DNA of 64,000 bases from Snodgrassella alvi_G (lineage in GTDB: Bacteria; Pseudomonadota; Gammaproteobacteria; Burkholderiales; Neisseriaceae). The notes under the pieces were generated by a model. It saw only the letters and a program-made list of their open reading frames with translations. It was not told where the DNA came from and made no database searches. The stretch lies in contig CAMLCH010000006.1 of the NCBI GenBank assembly GCA_946478525.1, positions 26,273 to 90,272 on the forward strand, given 5' to 3'. Positions 26,969-35,820 of the stretch are shown here, piece after piece. Each line of letters opens with the position of its first letter. The first letter of the stretch is position 1. Made by a program: the position numbers and the translations under genes.

Positions 26969-27595
26969 ATGTTGACAAAGAGTAAAGTAGTGACGCGTCG
27001 CCAGTTACTCATAACTGGCAGTGCTGCCATTATTGGCATGATGGTAATACCTAAGCCTGCATTAGCCGGGGCACAACGGGAAGAAACATTGGCAGATGAT
27101 GTTGCCTCAGTAATGCGTAATTCTGTCAATAGTGTTAACCCGGCTCGCTTACTCTTTAAGTCACAGGCTGAGGCTAATCGCTGGTTACAGGCTATGTCTG
27201 CAAGAATGGAGCGCTATGTCCCTGATGCTTACGGACGCACACGTCTGTTAACCAATATTCAATACGAGACCATGCGAGCTGGTCTGGATACGCAGCTTAT
27301 TCTTGGCCTGATAGAAGTTGAAAGTCGTTTTCGTCAATATGCTATTTCCAATGTTGGTGCGCGAGGCTTAATGCAGGTTATGCCATTCTGGGTCAGACAA
27401 ATTGGACGGGCTGAACATAACTTATTTGATGTGCGTACTAATTTACGTTATGGCTGTACTATCTTACGCCATTACCGTAATCGAGAGAATGGTAATATGG
27501 TTCGTGCATTGGCGCGTTATAATGGTAGTCTGGGACGTACTACCTATTCTGATGCTGTTATTGGCGCTTGGCAAAAGCACTGGCAATGGACATAA
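26969..27595 (+). CDS. Lytic transglycosylase (SLT domain) with a twin-arginine signal
   Basis: Predicted to cleave the MurNAc-GlcNAc bond of peptidoglycan in the periplasm, forming anhydroMurNAc. The 208-residue protein begins with a twin-arginine leader (VTRRQLLITGSAAIIG, cleavage near PALAGA). The SLT fold shows catalytic Glu in LGLIEVESRFRQYAIS, followed by VGARGLMQVMPFW, NLRYGCTILRHY and ALARYNGS. It lies between the mla block and ssb with its own leader. Export by Tat rather than Sec is an inference from the RR motif. Confidence 0.85.
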   Translation: MLTKSKVVTRRQLLITGSAAIIGMMVIPKPALAGAQREETLADDVASVMRNSVNSVNPARLLFKSQAEANRWLQAMSARMERYVPDAYGRTRLLTNIQYETMRAGLDTQLILGLIEVESRFRQYAISNVGARGLMQVMPFWVRQIGRAEHNLFDVRTNLRYGCTILRHYRNRENGNMVRALARYNGSLGRTTYSDAVIGAWQKHWQWT

Positions 27596-27673
27596 TCAGT
27601 ATTATTTAGTGAAATATAAGTTTTTAACAAGGCTTGCTTAATCTGGCAGCCTGAATCCATATAGGAAACCACC

Positions 27674-28186
27674 ATGTCTGTTAATAAAGTCATTTTGGTT
27701 GGTCGTCTGGGTCGTGACCCCGAAACACGATATATGCCCAGTGGCGATGCAGTAACCAATTTTTCTATTGCTACTGATGAGCAATGGCGTGATCGTAACG
27801 GAGAGCGCCAAACGCGTACGGAATGGCATAACATTACCCTTTTCGGTAAATTAGGTGAAATTGCCAGTCAATACCTGCGTAAAGGTAGCCAGGTATTTAT
27901 TGAAGGTCGTATTCAAAGTCGTAAATACAATGGTAAAGACGGAATTGAACGTATAGCATACGATATCATTGGCAGTGAAATGAAAATGCTGGGTAGCCGC
28001 AATGATAGCGGCAGTACCGGTTACGATCAAATGAGCGGAGGAGGTGATTACGCTCCGAGCACAAATACCAATCAGGGAAATTATGATACCGCCAGTGCAC
28101 CACCGGCTGCTCCACGCCGTCAAGCTCCGCGTCCAACGCCCGCAGCAGCACCGGTTGATGATATTGATGATGATATTCCGTTTTGA
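27674..28186 (+). CDS. ssb: Single-stranded DNA-binding protein SSB
   Basis: OB-fold protein coating single-stranded DNA in replication, repair and recombination. The 170-residue protein has NKVILVGRLGRDPETRYMPSG, WHNITLFGKLGEIASQYLRK, VFIEGRIQSRKY, a Gly/Asn/Pro-rich linker and the acidic C-terminal tip DDDIPF that recruits partners. AGGAAAC precedes the ATG. Confidence 0.97.
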   Translation: MSVNKVILVGRLGRDPETRYMPSGDAVTNFSIATDEQWRDRNGERQTRTEWHNITLFGKLGEIASQYLRKGSQVFIEGRIQSRKYNGKDGIERIAYDIIGSEMKMLGSRNDSGSTGYDQMSGGGDYAPSTNTNQGNYDTASAPPAAPRRQAPRPTPAAAPVDDIDDDIPF

Positions 28187-28222
28187 GTGAGAAAGATCAA
28201 ATTGATCAAAACCAGAAATATT

Positions 28223-28258
28223 AAACCCTTTAAATATTAAAATATTTAAAGGGTTTTT
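28223..28258 (+). terminator. Intrinsic terminator after ssb
   Basis: Long inverted repeat with 16-base arms (28223-28238 and 28241-28256, outer end aaaccc/gggttt) followed by a T-run. It is AT-rich inside and GC-bearing at the base, 36 bases after the ssb stop. Confidence 0.88.
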
Positions 28259-28328
28259 GTATAATTCAAGTAATGTAGTTGTAATATTATAAATATACAA
28301 ATTTTATTACCATGGAAAGAAAACAACT

Positions 28329-28760
28329 ATGAAAAAAATCCTTTTTTTATTATTGCTTCCAATTACCTGTTTTGCACAAAATGAAATAAGTATTTTGGGG
28401 GAAATAGGTACTCGGAGAATTAGTTCAGTCATAAATCACGGAGCTGGTTCATATTGGATAAATAGAGATCTAAAACAGGATTCAGATCGTTATGGTAGTT
28501 ATTTAAATCTTAATGCTGATGGTACTTTCACTTCATGGAACTTTATGCCATGTGATAACGATTGTTTTTATTGTTCGCACGGTACCTTTAAAAAAGTTGA
28601 TGAAACACATGTACGATTACAAATCAATTCATATTCATATTCACAATCGGAACCTTGCCCAAGTGGAGGAATAACAGATACAAAACCACGAGATTTGGGT
28701 ATTTTTGAAATTAAATCCTCTGAAGATGGTTATGAATTAATAAAAGTAAATAATAAATAG
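28329..28760 (+). CDS. Small secreted protein of unknown function
   Basis: 143 residues with a clear signal peptide (MKKILFLLLLPITCFAQ; the Cys is not in a good lipobox). The mature part is polar and strand-rich (YLNLNADGTFTSWNFMP) with four cysteines: a CDNDC-FYC cluster and one in SEPCPSGG, suggesting disulfides in the periplasm. I do not recognise the family. DNA is AT-richer than the flanking core genes, and the gene opens the accessory island between ssb and greA. Confidence 0.7.
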   Translation: MKKILFLLLLPITCFAQNEISILGEIGTRRISSVINHGAGSYWINRDLKQDSDRYGSYLNLNADGTFTSWNFMPCDNDCFYCSHGTFKKVDETHVRLQINSYSYSQSEPCPSGGITDTKPRDLGIFEIKSSEDGYELIKVNNK

Positions 28761-29053
28761 AAAATATATTCAAAAACAATAATTTATTTACCATTATTAT
28801 GAATGGTTCTGCTGCTTTTGGGTTAGGAGATATTAAGCCAGAAGTGGCTCTTCCAGTCATGAGATGATATTTCTTTTCTACAAATTCCTTCACAATTGCA
28901 AATGATCGAAATCTGCAAAATTTTTGTGGATTTCGACCACTGTCCTTTAAAACTACGTTAATTCAGGATCTGTCGGAATAATCCAAGTTGGGTTGATTTA
29001 GCCGTATAAGTAATAGTAATGCGTTTAGATATGGGCAGTATCAATTGTTGTCG
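28761..29053. other. AT-rich gap with remnant reading frames
   Basis: No intact gene. A short frame from 28799 (MNGSAAFGLGDIKPEVALP, stop at about 28867) continues in frame to about 28978 with one internal stop, which looks like decayed coding DNA. A wobble-containing 31-base hairpin lies at 28906-28936 (tcgaaatc / gatttcga at the base). No named family recognised. Confidence 0.4.
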
Positions 29054-29542
29054 TCACTTGGGAACAGGTGTAAGTTGATATTTACTTTTACCCGTTAAAA
29101 GTTGGTTAAATTTATCTAAAAACTCTGCTACATCTTCATCTTTACGCTCTGGAATGTCCAAATTAAAAAAATTAGAGTCGATTTTATTAGCACGAAAATA
29201 AATTTTATACCCCGATCGATCAAACTCTGACACATCATACATTTTTTCTGCTAAAAATATTTTTGGGATTGAATCAAAAAAATCATTAATACCAGTGTAC
29301 ATACTAATTGCTTCAACGTCTTCGCACCGAGTAACATTATTTTTTTTAGCACAAATTTTCTTGTATTTAGTAATATATTTAGGTGTAATCCTAAAAAGTA
29401 ATATTGAGTTAGGCTCTTCAGGTATTGATTGATAGATATTAAATTCAGCATAATCAGGATGGAGATAGATTATTTTTGCATCAGCAATAAAACCTATATT
29501 TAAAAGAAAAAATAACCAACTCCAAAAAAATTTTATTTTCAT
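29054..29542 (-). CDS. Small secreted protein, member of a locally duplicated family
   Basis: 162 residues with a signal peptide (FFWSWLFFLLNIGFIADAK). The mature domain begins IIYLHPDYAEF, has two cysteines (ICAKKNNVTRCED) and ends KDEDVAEFLDKFNQLLTGK. It looks periplasmic. I do not know the family. An AGGAGCG site precedes the ATG, and a broken reading frame ends about 10 bases upstream on the same strand, as in a two-gene unit. A decayed copy of its 3' end lies at 30340-30457. Confidence 0.68.
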   Translation of the reverse strand: MKIKFFWSWLFFLLNIGFIADAKIIYLHPDYAEFNIYQSIPEEPNSILLFRITPKYITKYKKICAKKNNVTRCEDVEAISMYTGINDFFDSIPKIFLAEKMYDVSEFDRSGYKIYFRANKIDSNFFNLDIPERKDEDVAEFLDKFNQLLTGKSKYQLTPVPK

Positions 29543-29552
29543 TATCGCTCCT

Positions 29553-29933
29553 TAATCTATTAATTCAATTTCAGGATTTTGTAGCTTATAGTCGCTTATG
29601 TCTCCATCATACATTCGCTAATCTATTTTATCCAGAAATATATTTGTTTTACATCATAATAGCTCTGAATAGGATAAGTATTCAATATGATATTACATTG
29701 GGCATCAGCAAAATAACTTTCTATTTTGTATGCCACAAAATTATTATGTTATCTGGGATCAATAAAATCCAATCCGGATAAAAATAGAGTTGGGAGAGTG
29801 TTAATGAAGTTGTATTTATCTTGGTACTGAAATTTTCACTTTGTGCCCAAGAATGAAATTTGCCATGCTTTAAAGAGCAGCTTTTGACATGATATCTTGT
29901 TACCAAAACAGCAGTCATTGTATAAAACAGCAT
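29553..29933 (-). pseudogene. Decayed gene upstream of the secreted-protein gene
   Basis: Three short minus-strand frames join only across stops or shifts: one from 29933 to 29721 (ending SQLYFYPDWILLIPD...), one including NTYPIQSYYDVKQIY, and a last one MYDGDISDYKLQNPEIELID ending about ten bases before the neighbour's start, which has its own ribosome binding site. The pieces read like one protein of roughly 125 residues that has collected indels. Identity unknown; I infer decay from the continuous open fragments. Confidence 0.35.
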
Positions 29934-30339
29934 TGTCAGAAAAAAACAATTAATTCATATATTTTATGACAAAGAGCATTAACGAAACAAATTTTTAATT
30001 TTTGTACTACTAGTTTAAGGTGGAGGAATATAGCTTGATTTTCTTAAAAAGGTTTCTGGAACAAATTTAAAAATATCATCAAGATCCTAGATATGGTTCT
30101 TAAGGACGATCCAAAATCAATTTATACTAAAGTCAGTACAAATTGTGTGTGTAAGAATGATTGAGTTGGCAGATATTTTATCGATAATGAGCGTTCGGAT
30201 AAAACTTAATGACCATATTTACGATCCTCAATAGTGATGAAATATTCTGATGACTTGGTATTTAAGCCTTTGTCGTAAAGCTCAATAATAGTCATATCAA
30301 AAACAGTAAAATAGGTTTTAATGTTTATGTTATTTGCTT

Positions 30340-30457
30340 TATTTTTCCATTATTAAAGGTTTAAATTGATATTTACTTTTACCTTTATCTGTTAAAAGCT
30401 GGTTAATTTTATCTAAAAAGTGCGCTACATCTTTATCTTTACGATCTGGAATGTTTG
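30340..30457 (-). pseudogene. Remnant copy of the 3' end of the 29054-29542 gene
   Basis: Translated on the minus strand this stretch gives NIPDRKDKDVAHFLDKINQ and then LLTDKGKSKYQF before a stop, closely matching DIPERKDEDVAEFLDKFNQ and LLTGKSKYQL at the end of the intact gene. About 100 bases align and the frame is kept to its stop. No start or signal peptide remains upstream. Confidence 0.75.
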
Positions 30458-31076
30458 AACAAAACCAATGACAATTGTTCAGAAAATTAGCGCAAAAATG
30501 CACTATATAGCTTTAAATATCATGTATTTTTTATGAAATTTGCATATAATTAAAACAATTGATGATTAAAAATAGATTTTAAAATAAAGTATTTTTATAT
30601 CAGATTAAATGGTCTACTGAGTCCCATTGATGCTGTTATTTTTTACCAAACAATTAAATTTCCATTTTTTACCACTAGACCATATTATTTCTCTGATTGT
30701 ATTGTTTCTGCTATTAATTTCTTTTTCTGTAAATATATTTTAAACTAATTCTGAATTCAGTAATGAAGTCATCTGCTTTCTCAATAAACATTTATGTCAG
30801 TAATGCTATTCCAGAAACTGGGTGAATTCAATAAAACCATATGAAATAATTAAATATTCAGATTAAATATATCTTTGAAAAATAGAGATTTCTAAAACAT
30901 GTATGTTGTCTATCGAAGCTGGCTAAAAACTCAGTCTATTCATAAATCAGGCTTTGGTTTGCCCAGTTAATCTAAGTAATGAGAATAAAAGCTAATAATG
31001 AAAAATCAAAAAATTTGGGTTAATTTCAAGTTAGATTAAATTGGCTGATTATTCTATAAAATAGTCGTTTTAAACG
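30458..31076. other. AT-rich non-coding stretch before greA
   Basis: About 600 bases without a supported gene. Stops are frequent in all frames and no hairpin stands out. It is continuous with the decayed island that starts after ssb. Confidence 0.5.
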
Positions 31077-31104
31077 TTGCTATTTTATACCGGTCTGCTA
31101 AAAT
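31077..31104 (+). promoter_or_regulatory. Putative greA promoter
   Basis: TTGCTA at 31077-31082, a 16-base spacer and TAAAAT at 31099-31104. Transcription would start near 31111, about 100 bases before the greA ATG and just before a terminator-like hairpin. Confidence 0.55.
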
Positions 31105-31121
31105 AACACATATGGAACTGC

Positions 31122-31158
31122 GCAAGCCGCCAAACACTGGTCGGCTTGCTTTTTGTTT
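31122..31158 (+). terminator. Terminator-like hairpin in the greA leader
   Basis: 8-bp GC-rich stem gcaagccg (31122-31129) / cggcttgc (31142-31149) with a 12-base loop, followed by tttttgtttt. It lies between the predicted greA promoter and the greA start, so it would end transcription early after a leader RNA of about 45 bases. In E. coli the greA leader is known to yield short terminated RNAs (GraL). Confidence 0.7.
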
Positions 31159-31209
31159 TAATGCGAAATACCGTTGTTGCACTGAACGGCGGTATCTTGG
31201 AGAAATACG

Positions 31210-31686
31210 ATGCAAAAAATTCCGTTGACCGTGATTGGTGCCGATTTGCTAAAACAGGAGCTGCAACAACTCAAAAGCGTGGCTCGTCCTGCTGTAATTG
31301 AAGCAATTGCTGAAGCACGTTCGCATGGCGATCTGTCGGAAAATGCAGAATATGAAGCAGCTAAAGAAAAACAGGGCTTTATTGAGGGCCGTATTGCTGA
31401 AATTGAGCATAAACTTTCACTGGCACACATTATTGATCCAAAAGAAACTAATGCTGATGGTAAGGTAGTTTTTGGGGCTACTGTGAAAATGCAGGATCTG
31501 GAGACAGAAGAAGTGGTTAGTTACCAGATTGTTGGTGAAGATGAAGCGGATATTAAACAAGCAAAAATCTTTGTTGGTTCGCCCATCGCACGCGCATTGA
31601 TTGGTAAAGAAGAAGGTGATGTAGCTGAAGTGCAAGCACCAGGTGGGGTGCGCGAATATGAAATTCTTGAAGTGTTTTATATTTAA
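31210..31686 (+). CDS. greA: Transcript cleavage factor GreA
   Basis: Binds the RNA polymerase secondary channel and stimulates cleavage of backtracked RNA. The 158-residue protein has an N-terminal coiled coil with the acidic tip in HGDLSENAEYEAAKEKQGFIE and a C-terminal FKBP-like domain (IVGEDEADIKQAKIFVGSPI, ALIGKEEGDVAEVQAPGG). GGAG lies about 9 bases before the ATG. Confidence 0.97.
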   Translation: MQKIPLTVIGADLLKQELQQLKSVARPAVIEAIAEARSHGDLSENAEYEAAKEKQGFIEGRIAEIEHKLSLAHIIDPKETNADGKVVFGATVKMQDLETEEVVSYQIVGEDEADIKQAKIFVGSPIARALIGKEEGDVAEVQAPGGVREYEILEVFYI

Positions 31687-31746
31687 ACTGTCTACTTATA
31701 AAAAATGTTTACTGTTTTGCACTAATTTAGTCGGATGAAAATACGC

Positions 31747-31776
31747 AAGCGATTCATGAAATGAATCGCTTTTATT
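31747..31776. terminator. Bidirectional terminator between greA and yhbY
   Basis: 11-bp stem aagcgattcat / atgaatcgctt with a GAA loop, T-rich on the right; the left flank is A-containing but weaker for the minus strand. It separates convergent greA and yhbY. Confidence 0.85.
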
Positions 31777-32066
31777 TATTCTGCCGGGTCCGCTTTGCGG
31801 CGGAATAATACCAGTTGTTTGCCAATATGCTGAATTAATTCGGCATGAGTAGCTTTACATAATTCTTCTGCAATGGCTATACGCGCTGCACGATCGTCAC
31901 CTGCTACCTGTACTTTAATCAGTTCATGTGCATCAAGATTACGATTGGTTTCGGTGATGACTTCACTAGTCAGCCCGTGCTGACCAATCAATACTACTGC
32001 ATGTAATTGATGTGCACGAGCTTTTAATGCCATTTTTTCTTTACTGTTTAATTTATCTGTTGCCAT
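31776..32066 (-). CDS. yhbY: Ribosome-associated RNA-binding protein YhbY (CRM domain)
   Basis: 96-residue CRS1-YhbY domain protein that associates with pre-50S ribosomes. It shows LKARAHQLHAVVLIGQHGLT with the GxxG-type loop, HELIKVQVAGDDRAAR and IGKQLVLFRRK. Location near greA and divergent from rlmE-ftsH matches many proteobacteria, although here an extra broken gene lies between yhbY and rlmE. Confidence 0.92.
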   Translation of the reverse strand: MATDKLNSKEKMALKARAHQLHAVVLIGQHGLTSEVITETNRNLDAHELIKVQVAGDDRAARIAIAEELCKATHAELIQHIGKQLVLFRRKADPAE

Positions 32067-32362
32067 TTTACTTTCCGGATTGATTACGACCTGATTAGCT
32101 TGTTATTCAAGTTAGATTTAGAGTTAAGCTATTTTAAATGAGACCGACGATTTTTTATAGTTGAGAGTGTCTGTTTATCTGAATTAAAAATAAAATTGAA
32201 AATCAGCATATTAATAAGGTATTTCTTATTTTAATTAAATTATAATTTATAAAACAATCAGGTATATTTAAATTTTGTGATATTTGTATATTATTGGTAA
32301 TATTTATTCCATTTTAATTAGTTAGCAAAAATTAATATCTTTTCCGTTAAGTCATTATAATT
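32067..32362. other. AT-rich divergent gap
   Basis: 296 bases between yhbY and the split membrane-protein gene. It must hold the yhbY promoter, but no clear -35/-10 pair was singled out and no hairpin stands out. Confidence 0.4.
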
Positions 32363-32946
32363 ATGAAATTTTCGCAGATTTTGTGCCTTGGTATACTAAG
32401 GGTTCTGGATACCTTTATTTTCAGATTAGTTGCAGGGCTTGGGTTGTGCGTGGTTTGTCTGCCTTTAGTGTCGCATATGTATGCTAGAAGTAGCATCAAA
32501 AACCAATCTCATTATTCTTTTCAAGTTGCGTATTTCGGTTTAATGGTACTTTTACTCAGGTAAATTATAGTACTAATAAAGATTTCAAACCGGAAAATAC
32601 GTCATTTCTGGCCAAATTTCCCAGTGGGCAGGATAAATCATCAGATGGTAATTATTCCTTCAGTTATAAGGTACTTAAAGAGGAGCCACAGCTTCAATTG
32701 ATTGAGATTGAAACTATTGACCTGGATGATGATAGAAATACATGGGCAACATATGTTGCTACGGCCGATACTATTATGCCATTGAGTACCAGAATTGAAA
32801 CTCCCGGTTATCTGCTGCTGAGCGCTCTTATAGCTTTTATTCTGGTGCAGCTAATGAAACAATTTATCAGATATTTGCGCTGGAGTATTATTATGCCAAT
32901 CTATTCAGATACACAAAATGATTACACAAAAAAAGATATGGAATAA
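32363..32946 (+). pseudogene. Frameshifted gene for a two-anchor membrane protein
   Basis: The frame starts at ATG 32363 (MKFSQILCLGILRVLDTFIF...) with a hydrophobic N-terminus and stops at 32563. A second frame, open from about 32500 to 32946, continues with NYSTNKDFKPENTSF, a polar region, and a C-terminal membrane helix (YLLLSALIAFILVQLMKQF). Adding one base near 32537-32545 would join them into 194 residues, an exact number of codons. The second frame has no good start of its own. Family unknown. It interrupts the usual yhbY-rlmE neighbourhood. A sequencing error cannot be excluded. Confidence 0.5.
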
Positions 32947-33095
32947 AACCTAAGCAGCATGTTTGATTAATTGCTGAATTTAGTTTATGAATAAAACTAT
33001 TTATGCTGATGAATTTATCTTTTATATAAGGGTAAATGCTGTATTCTGTCGCAATTTCACGCTACAATAGGGCGGGTTTTTCAAGAATTTGCGTC

Positions 33096-33716
33096 ATGGG
33101 TGTTCGTTCTAAATCTTCCAGTGCTTGGCTCAACGAGCATGTTAACGATCATTATGTTCATTTAGCACAGAAAGAAGGCTACCGCGCACGTGCGGCTTAC
33201 AAGTTGCTGGAAATTAATGATAAAGATCATTTAATTAAGCCTGGATCAGTGGTGGCTGATTTAGGCAGTGCCCCAGGTAGCTGGTCGCAGGTTGCTGCTA
33301 AGCTGGCAGGTTTTCAAGGACAGGTATTTGCTTTGGATATTTTGCCCATGGAGCCGATAGAAGGGGTCAAGTTTATTCAGGGGGACTTTCGCGAAAATGA
33401 AGTGCTGGTTCAATTTGAACGATTACTAGCTGAATGCGAATTAGATCTTGTAATTTGCGACATGGCACCCAATATGTCAGGAAATAATATAACTGATCAG
33501 GCCAGAAGTTTTTATCTTGCTGAGCTTGGTTTGGAGTTTGCTCAAGCACATTTGAAACGCGGTGGTGACTTTTTGGTCAAAATATTTCAGGGCGTTGGTC
33601 AAATTGAGTTTCAACAGGCAATGAAGGATAATTTTGCTCAAGTGCTTGTCCGTAAACCTAAAGCTTCTCGAGACCGATCTAATGAAATTTATTTATTGGG
33701 TCGTGGAAGGAAGTAA
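33096..33716 (+). CDS. rlmE: 23S rRNA (uridine-2552-2'-O) methyltransferase RlmE (FtsJ)
   Basis: Methylates U2552 in the 50S A-site loop late in assembly. From ATG 33096 it has 206 residues, starting MGVRSKSSSAWLNEHVNDHY, then the SAM motif VVADLGSAPGSWSQVAA, the K-D-K-E tetrad parts (YKLLEI, VICDMAPNMSG, FLVKIFQG) and a terminal RKPKASRDRSNEIYLLG. An upstream in-frame start at 33036 would add 20 residues unlike the family. It is followed by ftsH, the classic pair. Confidence 0.95.
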   Translation: MGVRSKSSSAWLNEHVNDHYVHLAQKEGYRARAAYKLLEINDKDHLIKPGSVVADLGSAPGSWSQVAAKLAGFQGQVFALDILPMEPIEGVKFIQGDFRENEVLVQFERLLAECELDLVICDMAPNMSGNNITDQARSFYLAELGLEFAQAHLKRGGDFLVKIFQGVGQIEFQQAMKDNFAQVLVRKPKASRDRSNEIYLLGRGRK

Positions 33717-33800
33717 TGACAGATCAGTGTTGCTATGTGGTGTTGTACTGATTAACCAAGGTAAACAACAATTATTTAACCTCCTTAGGAGTTTGTGATA

Positions 33801-35777
33801 GTGCGGAATACCGTAAAAAATCTTTTGGGCTTGTTGGTGTTGGCTGTGTTTTGTATGGCCGCATTCAATGCAGTTAGTACTAAAAAAGATAACAAGCAAA
33901 TTGAATATTCGCAGTTCATGCAGCAGGTAAACAAGGGTGAGATTACCAGTGTAAATGTTGAAGGTTCGCTGGTTAATGGCTTTCAGCTTGAAGGTAAGCG
34001 TAACGATAATTCTTCATTTATTGTGAATGCACCGACTCCACTTGAAGCTAATTTCATCAGTACCTTGCTGGCGAAAAATGTGCGTGTTAATGTCATTCCT
34101 GAAAAGAAACCCAGCTTTCTGAGTAATCTGCTCGTCAGTATGTTGCCGTTATTACTGGTGGTAGGTGTATTTGTTTATTTTATGCGCTCAATGCAAAGCG
34201 GTGGTAAAGGTGGAGCATTGTCTTTTGGCAAAAGTCGTGCTCGGTTGATGGATAAGGATAGCAATAAAATTACTTTTGCTGATGTAGCCGGTTGTGATGA
34301 AGCCAAAGAAGAAGTTCAGGAAATTGTAGAATATTTGCGTGCTCCGCAGCGTTATCAGTCTTTAGGCGGGCGTGTGCCACGCGGGATTTTAATGTGCGGT
34401 AATCCGGGTACTGGTAAAACATTGCTTGCTAAAGCGATTGCCGGTGAAGCTCAAGTACCCTTTTTCAGTATTTCCGGTTCTGATTTTCTAGAAATGTTTG
34501 TCGGCGTGGGTGCTGCCCGCGTACGTGACATGTTTGAACAAGCGCGGAAAAATGCTCCTTGTATCATTTTTATTGATGAGATTGATGCAGTAGGTCGCCA
34601 GCGCGGTGCTGGTCTTGGTGGTGGTAATGATGAGCGTGAACAGACTTTGAATCAGTTGCTGGTAGAAATGGACGGTTTTGAAAGCAATACTACGGTAATT
34701 GTCATTGCGGCTACAAACCGTCCTGATGTTTTGGATCCGGCATTAATGCGTCCGGGTCGTTTTGACCGGCAAGTGGTTGTACCATTACCAGATATCCGCG
34801 GTCGTGAACAAATTCTGAAAGTCCATGCAGAAAAAATACCTTTGGATAAATCAGTAGATTTACCTGTGCTGGCACGTGGTACCCCTGGATTCTCTGGTGC
34901 TGATCTGGCTAATCTGGTAAATGAAGCCGCTTTGTTTGCTGGTCGTCGCAATAAGTCCAAAGTTGATATGGGTGACTTTGAAGATGCGAAAGACAAGATT
35001 TATATGGGACCAGAACGTCGTTCTATGGTCATGCATGAAGATGAGAAAAAAGCCACGGCTTACCATGAATCTGGGCATGCAGTTATTGCTGAGACTTTAG
35101 AATTTACTGATCCAGTACATAAAGTCACCATTATGCCGCGTGGTCGTGCTTTAGGTTTAACTTGGCAGTTGCCGGAGCGTGATCGTATCAGTATGTATCA
35201 GGATCAGATGCTCAACCAGATTTCAATCCTGTTTGGCGGACGCATTGCAGAACAATTGTTTATTGGTCGGGTATCTACTGGTGCTTCAAATGACTTCGAA
35301 CGGGCTACTCAGTTAGCCCGAGATATGGTGACTCGTTATGGTATGTCGGAAAAGATGGGACCGATGGTATATGGCGAAAATGAGAGTGAAGTATTCTTAG
35401 GTCGCTCTGTCACCCAATCGAAAAATATTTCTGAAAAAACTATGCAGGAAGTTGACGCAGAAGTTCGACGTATTATTGATGAGCAATATGCGGTTGCTTA
35501 CAAGATTTTGGATGAAAACCGCGATAAGATGCATACTATGGCCAAAGCTCTGATTGAATGGGAAACTATTGAACGGGATCAGGTGTTAGAAATTATGGCG
35601 GGTAAGCAACCAAGTCCGCCAAAAGAGTATAATGACAATATTATTCAGGAAAATGCCGCAGAAAACCCTACTGGTGAAACAGAGGCTGAGGCTACCTCAA
35701 ATGAGTCTGAGCAAAAGGGTTCAGTAGAAACTGACAAAGAAGAAAAGTCTGTTGAACAAGAAAAAGTACCGGAATAA
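33801..35777 (+). CDS. ftsH: ATP-dependent zinc metalloprotease FtsH
   Basis: Membrane AAA+ protease degrading misfolded membrane proteins and regulators. The start is taken as GTG 33801 because AGGAG lies 9 bases upstream; a GTG at 33795 is only 3 bases from it. The 658-residue protein has two N-terminal membrane segments around a periplasmic domain, Walker A as GNPGTGKT (often GPPGTGKT), Walker B IIFIDEIDAVGRQRG, SRH region ATNRPDVLDPALMRPGRFDR and the zinc site HESGH. The last 50 residues are an acidic Glu-rich tail. Confidence 0.97.
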   Translation: MRNTVKNLLGLLVLAVFCMAAFNAVSTKKDNKQIEYSQFMQQVNKGEITSVNVEGSLVNGFQLEGKRNDNSSFIVNAPTPLEANFISTLLAKNVRVNVIPEKKPSFLSNLLVSMLPLLLVVGVFVYFMRSMQSGGKGGALSFGKSRARLMDKDSNKITFADVAGCDEAKEEVQEIVEYLRAPQRYQSLGGRVPRGILMCGNPGTGKTLLAKAIAGEAQVPFFSISGSDFLEMFVGVGAARVRDMFEQARKNAPCIIFIDEIDAVGRQRGAGLGGGNDEREQTLNQLLVEMDGFESNTTVIVIAATNRPDVLDPALMRPGRFDRQVVVPLPDIRGREQILKVHAEKIPLDKSVDLPVLARGTPGFSGADLANLVNEAALFAGRRNKSKVDMGDFEDAKDKIYMGPERRSMVMHEDEKKATAYHESGHAVIAETLEFTDPVHKVTIMPRGRALGLTWQLPERDRISMYQDQMLNQISILFGGRIAEQLFIGRVSTGASNDFERATQLARDMVTRYGMSEKMGPMVYGENESEVFLGRSVTQSKNISEKTMQEVDAEVRRIIDEQYAVAYKILDENRDKMHTMAKALIEWETIERDQVLEIMAGKQPSPPKEYNDNIIQENAAENPTGETEAEATSNESEQKGSVETDKEEKSVEQEKVPE

Positions 35778-35790
35778 TGATTGATGAATA

Positions 35791-35820
35791 AACGGTAGCC
35801 AACAGGCTACCGTTTTGTTA
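35791..35820 (+). terminator. Intrinsic terminator after ftsH
   Basis: Perfect 10-bp stem aacggtagcc / ggctaccgtt with a 4-base loop, followed by tttgtta. It starts 13 bases after the ftsH stop. Confidence 0.9.

Noticed and set aside
29721..29933. A 70-residue minus-strand frame as a separate gene
   Set aside because: No ribosome binding site or family signal; it reads better as the first piece of a decayed gene running to 29553.
31159..31209. Upstream small frame starting ATG at 31160 overlapping greA
   Set aside because: It runs out of frame into greA without a ribosome binding site (the terminator U-tract precedes it); a regulatory peptide cannot be supported.
35804..35812. aggctacc in the ftsH terminator as an Eikenella-type uptake sequence
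   Set aside because: Only the first eight bases match; the following bases are gttt instead of tgaa.
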